From contig CAVUMC010000002.1 in assembly GCA_963742535.1 (NCBI GenBank), positions 1,302,001-1,366,000 of the forward strand: 64,000 nucleotides of DNA. Direction: 5' to 3'. Below, piece after piece: positions 8,825 to 16,913 of the stretch. The notes beneath the pieces are model-generated. The model was not told the origin of the DNA, searched no databases, and saw only the letters and a program-made list of their open reading frames with translations. Position 1 is the first letter of the stretch, and each line of letters opens with the position of its first letter. This stretch comes from VRUE01 sp963742535 (GTDB taxonomy: Bacteria; Actinomycetota; Thermoleophilia; Solirubrobacterales; 70-9). The translations under genes were made by a program, and so were the position numbers.

Positions 8825-10393
8825 CTAGAGCGGGATGTTGCCGTGCTTGCGCTTCGGCTGCGGCACGCGCTTGGACTGCAGCATGCGTAGGGCCTTGATC
8901 AACTTCGGCCGCGTTTCGTGCGGCTCGATCACGTCGTCGATGTAGCCACGCTCGGCCGCCGAGTAGGGGTTGGCGAAGTGCGCCTTGTAATCGTCGATCA
9001 GCTTCTGGCGACGCTCGTCGGGCGTCGGCGAAGAAGCGATGTCCTTGCGATAGATGATGTTGACGGCGCCCTCAGGGCCCATCACCGCGACCTCAGCGGT
9101 TGGCCAGGCGACGTTGTAGTCGGCCAGCATGTGCTTGGAGGCCATCACGTCGTAAGCGCCGCCGTAAGCCTTGCGGGTGACGACGGTCAGCTTGGGCACG
9201 GTCGCCTCGGTGTAGGCGTAGAGCAGCTTGGCGCCGTGGCGGATGATCCCGTTCCACTCCTGGTCGGTGCCGGGCAGGAAGCCGGGCACGTCGGTGAAGG
9301 TCACGATCGGGACGTTGAAGGCGTCGCAGGTGCGGACGAAGCGGGCCGCCTTCTCGGAGGCCTCGATGTCAAGCACGCCGGCGAGGAAGGCCGGCTGGTT
9401 GCCGACGATGCCGATCGGAAAGCCGTCGAGCCGCGAGAAGCCGCAAACGATGTTCTTGGCGAAGTGCTCGTGCACCTCGAAGAACTCCTCGTCATCGACG
9501 ATGGCGGCGATCACTTTGCGCATGTCGTAAGGCTTGGAGGGGTCATCGGGGACGAGGGTTTTGAGCTCGTCGTCTTCGCGCTCGGGATCGTCCGAGGGCT
9601 CCGAGCGCGGCGGCGACTCGAGGTTGTTCGAGGGCAGGAAGCTGAGCAGGTAACGCGCGTCCTCGAGGCAGCTTTCCTCGTCCTCGGCGGCGAAATGAGC
9701 GACGCCCGACTTCGAGTTGTGGCTCATCGCTCCGCCCAGCTCCTCGAACTCGACTTCCTCGCCGGTGACGGTTTTGATCACCTCGGGGCCGGTGATGAAC
9801 ATGTGCGATGTCTCTTTGACCATGAAGATGAAGTCGGTCATCGCCGGCGAGTAGACGGCGCCACCCGCACAGGGGCCCATGATCAGGCTGATCTGCGGAA
9901 TCACCCCAGAACATTTGACGTTGCGGACGAAGACGTCGCCGTAAGCGCCGAGTGAGACGACGCCCTCCTGGATCCGGGCGCCGCCGGAGTCGTTGATGCC
10001 GACCACCGGTGCCCCGACCTGGGCGGCGAGGTCCATCACCTTGCACATCTTCTCGGCCATGACCTCGCCGAGGCTGCCGCCGAAGACGGTGAAGTCCTGC
10101 GAGAAGACGAAGACCGTGCGGCCTTCGATCGTGCCGTGGCCGGTGACGACGGCGTCACCCCAGGGCCGTTTCTTCTGCATCTCGAAGTCGTAGGTGCGAT
10201 GGCGGACGAAGGTGTCCAGCTCCTCGAACGAGCCCGGATCGAGCAATTTCTCGATCCGCTCGCGGGCGGTCATCTTGCCCTTGGCGTGCTGCTTCTCAAC
10301 CGCCTGCTCGGAAGCCGAGTTAACCGCGGCCTCGCGCAGCTCACGCAGGTAGTCGAGCTTTTCCTCGTGGGTAACCGGATTTCGTTCGCGCAT
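8825..10393 (-). CDS. pccB: Acyl-CoA (propionyl-CoA) carboxylase beta subunit
   Basis: 522 aa, normal length for the carboxyltransferase subunit that moves CO2 from carboxybiotin to propionyl- or acetyl-CoA. Two crotonase-like halves are visible. The N-half has HAKGKMTARERIEKLLDPGS and GINDSGGARIQEGVVSLGAY. The C-half has GFSRLDGFPIGIVGNQPA, FVRTCDAFNVPIVTFTDVPG and KAYGGAYDVMASK. With the methylmalonyl-CoA mutase at 11.8 kb it fits the propionyl-CoA to succinyl-CoA route. The biotinylated alpha subunit is not in the window. Substrate preference (propionyl versus acetyl) cannot be read reliably by eye. Confidence 0.93.
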   Translation of the reverse strand: MRERNPVTHEEKLDYLRELREAAVNSASEQAVEKQHAKGKMTARERIEKLLDPGSFEELDTFVRHRTYDFEMQKKRPWGDAVVTGHGTIEGRTVFVFSQDFTVFGGSLGEVMAEKMCKVMDLAAQVGAPVVGINDSGGARIQEGVVSLGAYGDVFVRNVKCSGVIPQISLIMGPCAGGAVYSPAMTDFIFMVKETSHMFITGPEVIKTVTGEEVEFEELGGAMSHNSKSGVAHFAAEDEESCLEDARYLLSFLPSNNLESPPRSEPSDDPEREDDELKTLVPDDPSKPYDMRKVIAAIVDDEEFFEVHEHFAKNIVCGFSRLDGFPIGIVGNQPAFLAGVLDIEASEKAARFVRTCDAFNVPIVTFTDVPGFLPGTDQEWNGIIRHGAKLLYAYTEATVPKLTVVTRKAYGGAYDVMASKHMLADYNVAWPTAEVAVMGPEGAVNIIYRKDIASSPTPDERRQKLIDDYKAHFANPYSAAERGYIDDVIEPHETRPKLIKALRMLQSKRVPQPKRKHGNIPL

Positions 10394-10462
10394 AAGCGCG
10401 CGGGAGTCTATTTACCCGCGTCCTTAAAGGCGGCGTCAGCGCCTCGGACAGCGCCGCCGCCC

Positions 10463-10678
10463 TCAGGCGCTGCCGAACGGCTGCTTCTGCGGCTCGGCGA
10501 GGCGGTCAAGGAGGCGCTCCAAGTCAGCCTCAGCAAGGCCGGATTCCTCCTCGGCGCGCAGCTCAACCCGCGTGCCAAAGCCCTTCTCGGCCATCTTCAC
10601 CTCGATGCCTTCGACCTCGGCAACCAGCTCAGCCAACTCCGGCTCGGACTTCATCAAGGTGCGTGCTGCTTCGATCAT
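10463..10678 (-). CDS. Small acidic protein upstream of the carboxylase (possible epsilon-like subunit)
   Basis: 71 aa from ATG 10678; a TTG at 10693 would add five residues. The product is charged and helix-prone (ELAELVAEVEGIEVK ... ADLERLLDRLAEPQKQ). It lies 69 nt upstream of the carboxylase beta gene on the same strand. Actinobacterial acyl-CoA carboxylases often have a small epsilon subunit encoded beside beta, and the length fits. I do not recognise a defining motif, so the link is positional inference only. Confidence 0.45.
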   Translation of the reverse strand: MIEAARTLMKSEPELAELVAEVEGIEVKMAEKGFGTRVELRAEEESGLAEADLERLLDRLAEPQKQPFGSA

Positions 10679-10758
10679 TGCGGGGCGCTTCAACCCCCAC
10701 GGCCCCGTTCCTCCTCGCTCTGGACGCTTGAACGGGTCCTTTCAGGGGGTGAGGAAGG

Positions 10759-10808
10759 CGCCCTTCCGACATTGACCCACTTCAGGTGTGGTCAATGTCG
10801 GAAGGGCG
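10759..10808. repeat. Perfect 19-bp hairpin, left flank of the DUF559-like gene
   Basis: Arms 10759-10777 and 10790-10808 are perfect reverse complements (cgcccttccgacattgacc) around the 12-nt loop cacttcaggtgt. The start codon of the following gene (10795) is inside the right arm, and AGGTG in the loop could be its ribosome site. The loop reappears reverse-complemented in the hairpin at 11701-11750, so the two copies are in opposite orientation. Confidence 0.9.
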
Positions 10809-11727
10809 TAAGCACAAGCGAAGTAGGCAGGCCTGGGAACTGGCGGGGCGACAGCATGGAGTCGTGGCGCGGCGGCAGTTGCTGGCACTTGGGTTCAACG
10901 CGCGGGAAATCGAGCACCGGGTTGCGCGAGGTCGGTTGTACCTCGTCATGCGCGGGATCTATGCGGTCGGGTGGCCAGCGCTGACACCGAAGCGTCGCTG
11001 GATGGCGGCAGTTCTAGCTTGCGGAGAGGGAGCCTTCTTGAGCCACCGCAGCGCCGCGGCCCTCTGGGAAATTGGATCTGAGCAACGAGGAGTGGTCGAC
11101 GTCAGCGTGATGCGCCGGGCCGAACTGAGGCGGCACGGTTTGCGCGTTCGGGGTCGACCATCGCTGACGACCGAGAGAGTTACTTCACGCGACAGCATCC
11201 CCGTGACGACCCCGGTGCAGACCCTGATCGACCTTTCGACCGAACTCGCCCCGATCGGAGTCGAGCGCGCAGTCAACGATGCGGACAAGCGAGACCTGAT
11301 CGATCCCGAGACGCTGCGCGCGGAGCTCGACCGATACATCGGAGAGCCTGGCGTCAAGGCGCTACGTGCCCTCATCGACAAGCGAACCTTCCGCCTCTCC
11401 GACTCGGACCTGGAGATCCTCTTCCGCCCGATCGCGATGGAAGCCGGTCTCCCTCTGCCTCTCAGCAAAGAGACCGTCAACGGCTTCGAAGTCGACTTCT
11501 TCTTCCCCGACCTGGGCCTGGTCATCGAGACCGACGGCCTGCGCTACCACCGCACGCCCTCGACCCAGACCCGCGACGCCCGCCGAGACCGCGCTCACAC
11601 GCTCGCCGGAATGACTCCCCTTCGCTTTACCCATCACGAGATCAAGTACGAGCGCACCCGCGTCCGCTCCGAGCTTCGCCGAATCGCCGCCTCCCTTTCA
11701 CGCCCATCCGATATTGACCACACCTGA
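10795..11727 (+). CDS. AbiEi-like / DUF559 (Vsr-fold) protein
   Basis: 310 aa from ATG 10795. The N-terminal winged helix (residues about 6-55: LAGRQHGVVARRQLLALGFNA ... GRLYLVMRGIYAVG) matches the AbiEi-type antitoxin N-domain. The middle has FLSHRSAAALWEIG. The C-terminal part (residues about 200-290) contains VNGFEVDFFFPDLGLVIETD followed by H and R residues, the D...E.D core of DUF559, a PD-(D/E)XK-related nuclease fold. No partner toxin is adjacent. Both ends of the frame fall inside matching inverted hairpins, as if gene and hairpins form one unit. The biochemical role is unproven. Confidence 0.82.
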   Translation: MSEGRKHKRSRQAWELAGRQHGVVARRQLLALGFNAREIEHRVARGRLYLVMRGIYAVGWPALTPKRRWMAAVLACGEGAFLSHRSAAALWEIGSEQRGVVDVSVMRRAELRRHGLRVRGRPSLTTERVTSRDSIPVTTPVQTLIDLSTELAPIGVERAVNDADKRDLIDPETLRAELDRYIGEPGVKALRALIDKRTFRLSDSDLEILFRPIAMEAGLPLPLSKETVNGFEVDFFFPDLGLVIETDGLRYHRTPSTQTRDARRDRAHTLAGMTPLRFTHHEIKYERTRVRSELRRIAASLSRPSDIDHT

Positions 11728-11750
11728 AGTGGGTCAATATCGGATGGGCG
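11701..11750. repeat. Perfect 19-bp hairpin, right flank, inverted copy
   Basis: Arms 11701-11719 and 11732-11750 pair perfectly, with loop acacctgaagtg, the reverse complement of the loop at 10778-10789. Relative to the left copy, two stem positions have changed together with their pairing partner (T-A to A-T, C-G to T-A), so base pairing is kept. The last codons and the TGA of the DUF559-like gene lie in it. It may also act as a terminator, but no T-run follows. Confidence 0.9.
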
Positions 11751-11772
11751 TGTCTAGGACTGCCCAGCCCGC

Positions 11773-13398
11773 TTAGAAGAACGCCCCGCCCTTGTATTCG
11801 CCGAAGACGTCGCGCATTGCGCCGCAGACCTCGCCGATTGAGGCGTCGGCGGCTAGGGCGGCGCGGATTGGGTGGAGCAGGTTGCCCTCACCGCGGGCGA
11901 CGTCGCGGATCGCCTCCAGCTTTGCGTCGACGGCGGCCTGGTCGCGGCGCTCCTTGAAGGCCTTGAGGCGGGCCAGCTGACGCTGCTCGGCCTCGGGGTC
12001 AACGCGGAGGATGTCGACGTCATCGACTTGGTCGGTGACGTACTTGTTGACGCCGACGATGATGTCCTGACCGCTCTTGTAGCGCTCGTGGTAGCTGTGC
12101 GCGGACTCCTCGATCTCGCGCTGCATGAACTCCAGGGCCTCGACTGAGCCACCCAACTCCGCGACCTTCTCCATCAGCTCCCAGGAGCGCGCTTCGACCT
12201 CGTCGGTCAGCGACTCGACGAAATAGGAGCCGGCAAACGGATCGACGGTGTCGGCAGCACCGGACTCATGGGCGAGTACTTGCTGGGTGCGCAGGGCGAT
12301 CCGGGCCGAGCGCTCGGTCGGCAGCGCCAGCGCCTCGTCGAAGCCGTTGGTGTGCAGGCTCTGGGTGCCGCCGCAGACGGCGGCAAAACCCTGCAGGGCG
12401 ACGCGGATGATGTTGACCTCAGGCTGCTGCGCTTGCAACGTCACGCCCCCGGTCTGAGTGTGGAAGCGGATCTTCATCGAGTTCGGGTCCTGAGCCCCGA
12501 AGCGCTCGCCAACGATTTTCGCCCACATCCGGCGCACCGCGCGGAACTTGGCGATCTCCTGGAAGACCTGGTTGTGGCCGTTGAAGAAGAAGGCTAGGCG
12601 AGGGGCGAACTCGTCGATCTTGAGGCCCCGCTCGAGTGCAGCCTCAACGTAGGCGATCGCGTTGGAGAGCGTGAAGGCAACCTCCTGCACAGCCGAACAG
12701 CCCTTCTCGCGGATGTGGTAGCCGGAGATCGAGATCGTGTTCCACTTCGGCACGTTCTCACGGCAGTACTCGAAGATGTCGGTGGTCAGCCGCATTGTCG
12801 GCTCGGGCGGATAGATGTAGTTGCCGCGTGCCATGTACTCCTTGAGCACGTCGTTCTGGACCGTGCCGCGCAGCTTCTCGGAGGGCACGCCCTGTTCCTC
12901 GCCAACCAGCTCGTAGAGCAGCAGCAGGATCGCCGCCGGCGCGTTGATCGTCATCGAGGTCGAGACGCTGTCGAGGGGAATCTGGTCGAAGCAGATCCGC
13001 ATGTCCTCGATCGTGTCGATCGGCACCCCGGTGCGGCCGACCTCGCCATGACAGAGCGGGTCGTCGGAGTCGCGGCCAAGCTGGGTCGGCAGGTCGAAGG
13101 CCATCGAGAGCCCGGTCGAGCCGTGCTCGATCAGGTAGCGGTAGCGCTCGTTGGTGTCCTCGGGCGTGGCGAAGCCGGCGTACTGGCGCATCGTCCAGAG
13201 CCGGTCGCGGTACATCCCGTCGTGAATGCCGCGGGTGAAGGGCGGCGTTCCCGGCTCGCCGAGGCGCTCCTCCAGTCCCGGAGAAACATCGTCGGCGTCG
13301 TAGACGCGCTCGATCTCGATGCCGGAGTCGGTGAAGACGCGCTCGTCATCCGGTCCCACAACAGGGGCGATCGTGCGATGGGTCTCTTCGGTGGCCAT
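11773..13398 (-). CDS. Methylmalonyl-CoA mutase large (catalytic barrel) subunit
   Basis: 541 aa from ATG 13398 (MATEETHRT); upstream in-frame codons are low-quality. It isomerises methylmalonyl-CoA to succinyl-CoA using adenosylcobalamin. Recognisable mutase segments are TRGIHDGMYRDRLWTMRQYA, STGLSMAFDLPTQLG, SMTINAPAAILL, YHIREKGCSAVQEVAF and RIAFHTQTGG-like RFHTQTGGVTLQAQQPE. The protein ends after the barrel (GEYKGGAFF) without the DxHxxG B12-binding domain. It is therefore the split type that pairs with a separate small B12 subunit, not found here. It links to the carboxylase nearby and to the cobalamin locus at 50-57 kb. Confidence 0.93.
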   Translation of the reverse strand: MATEETHRTIAPVVGPDDERVFTDSGIEIERVYDADDVSPGLEERLGEPGTPPFTRGIHDGMYRDRLWTMRQYAGFATPEDTNERYRYLIEHGSTGLSMAFDLPTQLGRDSDDPLCHGEVGRTGVPIDTIEDMRICFDQIPLDSVSTSMTINAPAAILLLLYELVGEEQGVPSEKLRGTVQNDVLKEYMARGNYIYPPEPTMRLTTDIFEYCRENVPKWNTISISGYHIREKGCSAVQEVAFTLSNAIAYVEAALERGLKIDEFAPRLAFFFNGHNQVFQEIAKFRAVRRMWAKIVGERFGAQDPNSMKIRFHTQTGGVTLQAQQPEVNIIRVALQGFAAVCGGTQSLHTNGFDEALALPTERSARIALRTQQVLAHESGAADTVDPFAGSYFVESLTDEVEARSWELMEKVAELGGSVEALEFMQREIEESAHSYHERYKSGQDIIVGVNKYVTDQVDDVDILRVDPEAEQRQLARLKAFKERRDQAAVDAKLEAIRDVARGEGNLLHPIRAALAADASIGEVCGAMRDVFGEYKGGAFF

Positions 13399-13589
13399 GG
13401 CCACAGGATATGGGGAGCGCGAATTTGCGGTTGCCGCCAAGTCGTGGTCTACTTTGCTCAACCATTTCAGTTGCATTTGCGTATTCCCTTCTGTACCTTC
13501 GCCCGTACCGGACGGGTAACCAGCAAGTCCGGATCACGCACCGCAAACGCGTGGTGTAGGGCCACGCAGGAGGGGAAAGGGATAGGGAG

Positions 13590-14972
13590 ATGTCGGAGCT
13601 GGGCAGTCGCACTACCCCGCAACTTCTTGCGCCGTTTTGGCCGATCGACGATCAGCACGGCGTGGGGCACGTTGAGCTCGACGGGCAGCCGCCCTCGAAC
13701 TCCGAGCAGGTATTGCCGCTGCTGCTCAAACTCGCAGCCCAGAGCGATGCCATGCGCAGCCTGCAGACCTGCGAGGCGGAGACCCTCTCCGAGGCCGCCG
13801 CTTCCACCCTGCGCGGTGAGATGGCCGAAGGCCTGCGAGAGCTGGCAGACCTCGTCGACGACGAGAGCGCCGAGCTGATCCGCCTGCGCGCCAAGGGACT
13901 CTCCGGTGGCATCGAGCACCGCGAGATGACCCTCGAGATCGCCCGCAGCGGCCCGCCGCCGGCATTCGAGATCGTCTGCGGACCGCTCTGCACTTGGCGG
14001 ATGAAGACCCGAGTCGGACTGCACTCTTTCCTCGCCGCAACGCGCGACGAGAAGCGCCAGCAGCAGCTGGACGAACTCGACGACTCGCTCGACGCCGCCC
14101 TCGCCTTCACCGAAGCGGAGACGGGCGTGAGCGAGATGAGCGTGCCTTTCAAACTGCCAATGAACGTCACCGAGCTGCTGATTTCGGCCGGCGAGGCCGC
14201 TGGCCACCCCAAGCACTTCGCCTACTTCATGCCCGAGGACGAAGGCGTCGACGGGCTGCCGATCGAGGAGCAGCGCACCCTCTACATGCGCAACGTGCAC
14301 CTGGCTCGCTACCGCGTGATCACGATCCCGCTCGCCGAAACGCTGCTGAAGGGGCCGATGCGGGCCGCCGATGCGCCGATCGAGGAGACCTTGATGCCCT
14401 GGATCCGCGGCCACGACCACGGTCACAACGTGATCGTGCCGGCCACTTGTTACGACGAGTGGATGGAGAAACTGGGGATCGAGCCCTTCATGGCCCTGCA
14501 GGAGGCAATCGCCGACGTCTATGGCTTCCTGATGACGATCTCCCCCGCCTGGCTGGAGATCAACGACTACAGCCGCCTCGATATGTGCGCCACCCACATG
14601 GCCGAGCTGCTCCACTACCTGCGGCGCGGCCCCAAGTACTACGGCGACCCCGGCGCCGCCTTCGTCGAACTCAGCTTCCTGGCCGAGAACGGTTTCGTCG
14701 AGATCGACGACAAGGGGCGGGTCAGCTGGGACGAGGAGGGCTTCTGCCGCGGCATGGCCGCACTGGGAAGCGCCCTCACCGAAGCGACCGTCGGTGCCCC
14801 CGACGAGCGCGGCTCGGAAGCGTTCTTGGAGCGCTACGGCTGGCCGGCTGAGACCGCGGCGATGCGGACTTGGAACGCGATGCGCGAGGAGCTCACCAAC
14901 GTGCCGACCTCGATCGCCTTCTACCGCACAGCCGAGGTGACCGCGCCCGAGGGCGAACCGGTCGCCGCCTAG
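13590..14972 (+). CDS. Uncharacterised conserved cytosolic protein with HDHGHN motif
   Basis: 460 aa, no signal peptide and no membrane segment. The N-third is helical and acidic. The central part contains MPWIRGHDHGHNVIVPATCY (residues about 268-288) followed by EAIADVYGFLMT and DMCATHMAELLHYLRRGPKY. The His/Asp/Glu spacing would suit a metal site in a helical bundle. I do not recognise the family with confidence. It is divergent from the mutase gene across a 190-nt promoter region and is followed by a hairpin at 14995-15016. Confidence 0.8.
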   Translation: MSELGSRTTPQLLAPFWPIDDQHGVGHVELDGQPPSNSEQVLPLLLKLAAQSDAMRSLQTCEAETLSEAAASTLRGEMAEGLRELADLVDDESAELIRLRAKGLSGGIEHREMTLEIARSGPPPAFEIVCGPLCTWRMKTRVGLHSFLAATRDEKRQQQLDELDDSLDAALAFTEAETGVSEMSVPFKLPMNVTELLISAGEAAGHPKHFAYFMPEDEGVDGLPIEEQRTLYMRNVHLARYRVITIPLAETLLKGPMRAADAPIEETLMPWIRGHDHGHNVIVPATCYDEWMEKLGIEPFMALQEAIADVYGFLMTISPAWLEINDYSRLDMCATHMAELLHYLRRGPKYYGDPGAAFVELSFLAENGFVEIDDKGRVSWDEEGFCRGMAALGSALTEATVGAPDERGSEAFLERYGWPAETAAMRTWNAMREELTNVPTSIAFYRTAEVTAPEGEPVAA

Positions 14973-14994
14973 CTAAGAGGGATTGGCGAAACTC

Positions 14995-15016
14995 CCCACG
15001 CCGCTCTGGGCGTGGG
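14995..15016. terminator. Hairpin after the HDHGHN gene
   Basis: cccacgcc (14995-15002) and ggcgtggg (15009-15016) pair around a 6-nt loop, 22 nt after the stop of the upstream gene. No T-run follows, so termination is plausible but not proven. Confidence 0.5.
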
Positions 15017-15092
15017 ATCGCCGGGTCGGTGATTTCACGGATACCTCCAGTTTGAGGCTGACTTACCCCAGCGCGGGTTAGAGTCCCCGCGA

Positions 15093-15377
15093 ATGAAGGC
15101 GATGGGACTTCTCGCGCTCGTCGTGGCCGCATTCCTCATGGGTTGCGGCTCGTCGGATCCGACAGAACAGGACGCGGCTCAACTACTGGAACAACAAGCA
15201 TCGGTGTCGCGGGTGCGCTGCGCCAAGGTGCATGATCGGGAATTCGTTTGCCAGGCGAATGCCGAAGGTGATCCGGTGGTCCTGCATGCGACGGTGGCAG
15301 AAGACGCGGAATCGGTCGTTGTCACGAAGTGCGATGACCGAGGCTCGTTCTACCGAGTCTGCGATGAGGTCGGGTAG
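15093..15377 (+). CDS. Small lipoprotein
   Basis: 94 aa. The signal peptide (MKAMGLLALVVAAFLMGCG) ends in the lipobox LMGC, so Cys17 is expected to be lipidated. The mature part is short, with further Cys residues (VRCAKVHDREFVC, VVVTKCDDRGSFYRVCDE) that could form disulfides outside the membrane. No enzyme motif is seen. It is preceded by about 120 nt of intergenic DNA containing a hairpin. Confidence 0.8.
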   Translation: MKAMGLLALVVAAFLMGCGSSDPTEQDAAQLLEQQASVSRVRCAKVHDREFVCQANAEGDPVVLHATVAEDAESVVVTKCDDRGSFYRVCDEVG

Positions 15378-15419
15378 GACTGCCCCGACTCGCTTTCGGG
15401 CGAGGTTTACCCCAACGGG

Positions 15420-15593
15420 TCAAGCATTCGACACAGAGCGAATCTGATCGACATTGATGAAGGTGGCCTCTTCCACTTCGACGACTCTCAGCGGCCCGAT
15501 CTCGTCTGCCTCTTGGATGGCCTTCAGCACTTGGCGGGGATCTTTTTCGACCCGCAGGCTTTCGCCGTTTGCAAACTTGATTACCGCTGACAT
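15420..15593 (-). CDS. 57-aa protein, third gene of the Panacea operon
   Basis: ATG 15593 is preceded by a strong ribosome site (AGGAGG, spacing about 5). The product begins MSAVIKFANGESLRVEKDPR and ends DQIRSVSNA, a small mixed alpha/beta protein. It follows the putative toxin-position gene by 8 nt on the same strand, so the three genes probably form one transcript. I do not recognise the family. A third regulator, immunity partner or chaperone of the cassette is possible, as is an unrelated cargo gene. Confidence 0.65.
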   Translation of the reverse strand: MSAVIKFANGESLRVEKDPRQVLKAIQEADEIGPLRVVEVEEATFINVDQIRSVSNA

Positions 15594-15601
15594 CGCTCCT
15601 C

Positions 15602-16114
15602 CTACTTACGTTTCTGGCGCCGCTTCTTCCTGGCGCGCACGGGCTTTTCATCGTCGAGTTTGTAGACGCCATGATTTCGATCAAGCCAGATGGCGTGAAA
15701 CACCTGCCCTTTACGAAAGCCCCAGAGCCTTTTTTTGTTGCCGAGGCGAAATCGGAATAGAGGCTCATCTCCAATCGTCCGGTCGAGTTCCCGGCGCTCC
15801 AAGTCTTGGCGAGGTGGCCGCTCTATTTCCGCGATTGACTGCTCATGGTGCTTCCGATGGCCGCTTCTTCCACCGGTGGTCATTTGCTCGATCTCGGTCC
15901 AGGAATGCTGGGCCATGAGGCAGGCGAAATCCAAAACCTCCTTCGCCTCGGATTCCGAGAGCACGAACCGATAGCCCGTTTGCTTCGTGCTCGTATCTAC
16001 GTGCTTGAAGCAGAAGAAGGGATGGGCCTGACGGTCTATCGCTTTCGGGAGGCGCGCCTTCGGTCGCTCCACCGAACCTTTGGGATCGCGCGTCTTCGCG
16101 CGCTTGTCGTGCAC
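15602..16114 (-). CDS. Candidate toxin-position partner of the Panacea antitoxin
   Basis: 170 aa if it starts at GTG 16114, five bases after the stop of the upstream gene. A longer open frame extends upstream but would overlap that gene entirely in another frame. The N-half is basic with TGYRFVLSESEAKEVLDFAC. The C-half has the beta-rich stretch EPLFRFRLGNKKRLWGFRKG followed by QVFHAIWLDRNHGVYKL and a KKRRQKRK tail. The short beta segment and basic tail resemble small RNA-targeting toxins in general, but I cannot name a family. The function is inferred from position beside a Panacea-domain gene. Confidence 0.65.
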   Translation of the reverse strand: MHDKRAKTRDPKGSVERPKARLPKAIDRQAHPFFCFKHVDTSTKQTGYRFVLSESEAKEVLDFACLMAQHSWTEIEQMTTGGRSGHRKHHEQSIAEIERPPRQDLERRELDRTIGDEPLFRFRLGNKKRLWGFRKGQVFHAIWLDRNHGVYKLDDEKPVRARKKRRQKRK

Positions 16115-16119
16115 GGGCG

Positions 16120-16602
16120 TTAGCCCAAGCTGTCCCAGTCGATCTCGTCTATCGGTATCGCTTCGTCGGAACCATCGACCGCGAGGTAGAAGGCCGCCAT
16201 CGACTCCGGAGTGATCTGGTTCTGGGAAGGCTCGGTATCGCTGAGGCCAACCCGCGCTTGAAGCCAAGGCTCCTCGTTGTGCGTCAGAGAGACAAGCTGC
16301 TGACCCGAAAGACCACCATATGACCCCAGAACGCGATCTATGGTCTTGACCTCCCGATCATCGAGGCGGGTCGAGTCCCCCTTACGCCACTTCGACACAC
16401 TGAACTGCCCACGATGCTGGTTGTAAAGAGATGGGGCGACGGGGCCATTCGCCCAGGCCTCGATTCGGTCTTGGAATAGGGGCTTTTCAGCCCAGACCAA
16501 ATGCCACGCCTGCGAGTAGTAGGCGAGCTTCTGAAGCTTCCACGTAGAGATGCTTCCCTGCTTATCGAGGATGTACGCAGCTACGTCATGGACGGAGGCC
16601 AT
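16120..16602 (-). CDS. Panacea (SocA/DUF4065)-domain antitoxin-like protein
   Basis: 160 aa from ATG 16602, with AGGAGG about 6 nt upstream. The N-terminal pattern DVAAYILDKQGSISTWKLQK, LAYYSQAWHLVWAEKPLF and IEAWANGPVAPSLYNQHRGQ is the classic Panacea/GepA/SocA signature. Known members are antitoxins that neutralise diverse toxins (PanAT systems) or proteolytic adaptors. The next gene on the strand is the toxin-position partner. The operon sits between core genes and a transposase, a usual place for an addiction module. Confidence 0.88.
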   Translation of the reverse strand: MASVHDVAAYILDKQGSISTWKLQKLAYYSQAWHLVWAEKPLFQDRIEAWANGPVAPSLYNQHRGQFSVSKWRKGDSTRLDDREVKTIDRVLGSYGGLSGQQLVSLTHNEEPWLQARVGLSDTEPSQNQITPESMAAFYLAVDGSDEAIPIDEIDWDSLG

Positions 16603-16859
16603 CAGGCCCTCCTGAGGGCGTTGGAGTGGTCAATTCCAAAGCCAACAGTAGCGATTAGGTCGGATTTAACCTGCGATCCAGCCGTGTGCAGTCGAACGTC
16701 CATTGCCTCCCCCAAGGTCGTTGATACTCGGAGCGTACCCGAATAACGAGGGACGAAGCAAGTTTTTTCGAGCAGTCTTCAAGAAGCTCGAAATCGGCTT
16801 GTTAGAGCGGTTTCCGTCCGATCCGGCCCGTAGAGTGAGCGGGCAAAGTTCAAAGAGAA
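16603..16859. promoter_or_regulatory. Promoter region of the Panacea operon / island left flank
   Basis: About 257 nt with lower GC than its neighbours, without a convincing gene. It must carry the leftward promoter of the antitoxin operon. A GCCCTC...GAGGGC inverted repeat next to the antitoxin start (about 16607-16619) could serve autoregulation. The 85-codon frame across it on the minus strand has no domain or ribosome site and is disregarded. Confidence 0.35.
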
Positions 16860-16890
16860 GGCCCCCGCGACGCTGGAACGTCCGAGGGCC
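16860..16890. repeat. Left hairpin flanking the transposase island
   Basis: ggcccccg (16860-16867) pairs with cgagggcc (16883-16890), one mismatch. Read on the minus strand it is followed by TTCTCTTTGAA. The same layout (GGCC stem, CGTTCCA in the loop, then CTTTTTGAA) occurs in the opposite orientation at 18546-18578, so the two look like related ends or terminators. Confidence 0.55.
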
Positions 16891-16913
16891 AGGCCACCCG
16901 AGAGGTACCTCGA

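Noticed and set aside
10463..10678. Firm assignment of the 71-aa protein as acyl-CoA carboxylase epsilon subunit
   Set aside because: Only size and position support it; no sequence motif is recognised, so it is listed as possible only.
10753..11757. Target-site duplication around the hairpin-ORF-hairpin cassette
   Set aside because: Flanking bases show no matching direct repeat, so recent transposition is not demonstrated.
12715..14615. Long antisense ORFs (12715-13878 plus strand; 13467-14615 minus strand)
   Set aside because: Shadows of the mutase gene and the HDHGHN gene; typical high-GC antisense frames without domains. The same holds for antisense frames at 25596-26840 and 40374-41759.
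15602..16267. Long version (221 aa) of the Panacea partner
   Set aside because: Its N-terminal 50 codons lie wholly inside the antitoxin gene in another frame and read as Arg-rich shadow; GTG 16114 directly after the antitoxin stop is preferred.
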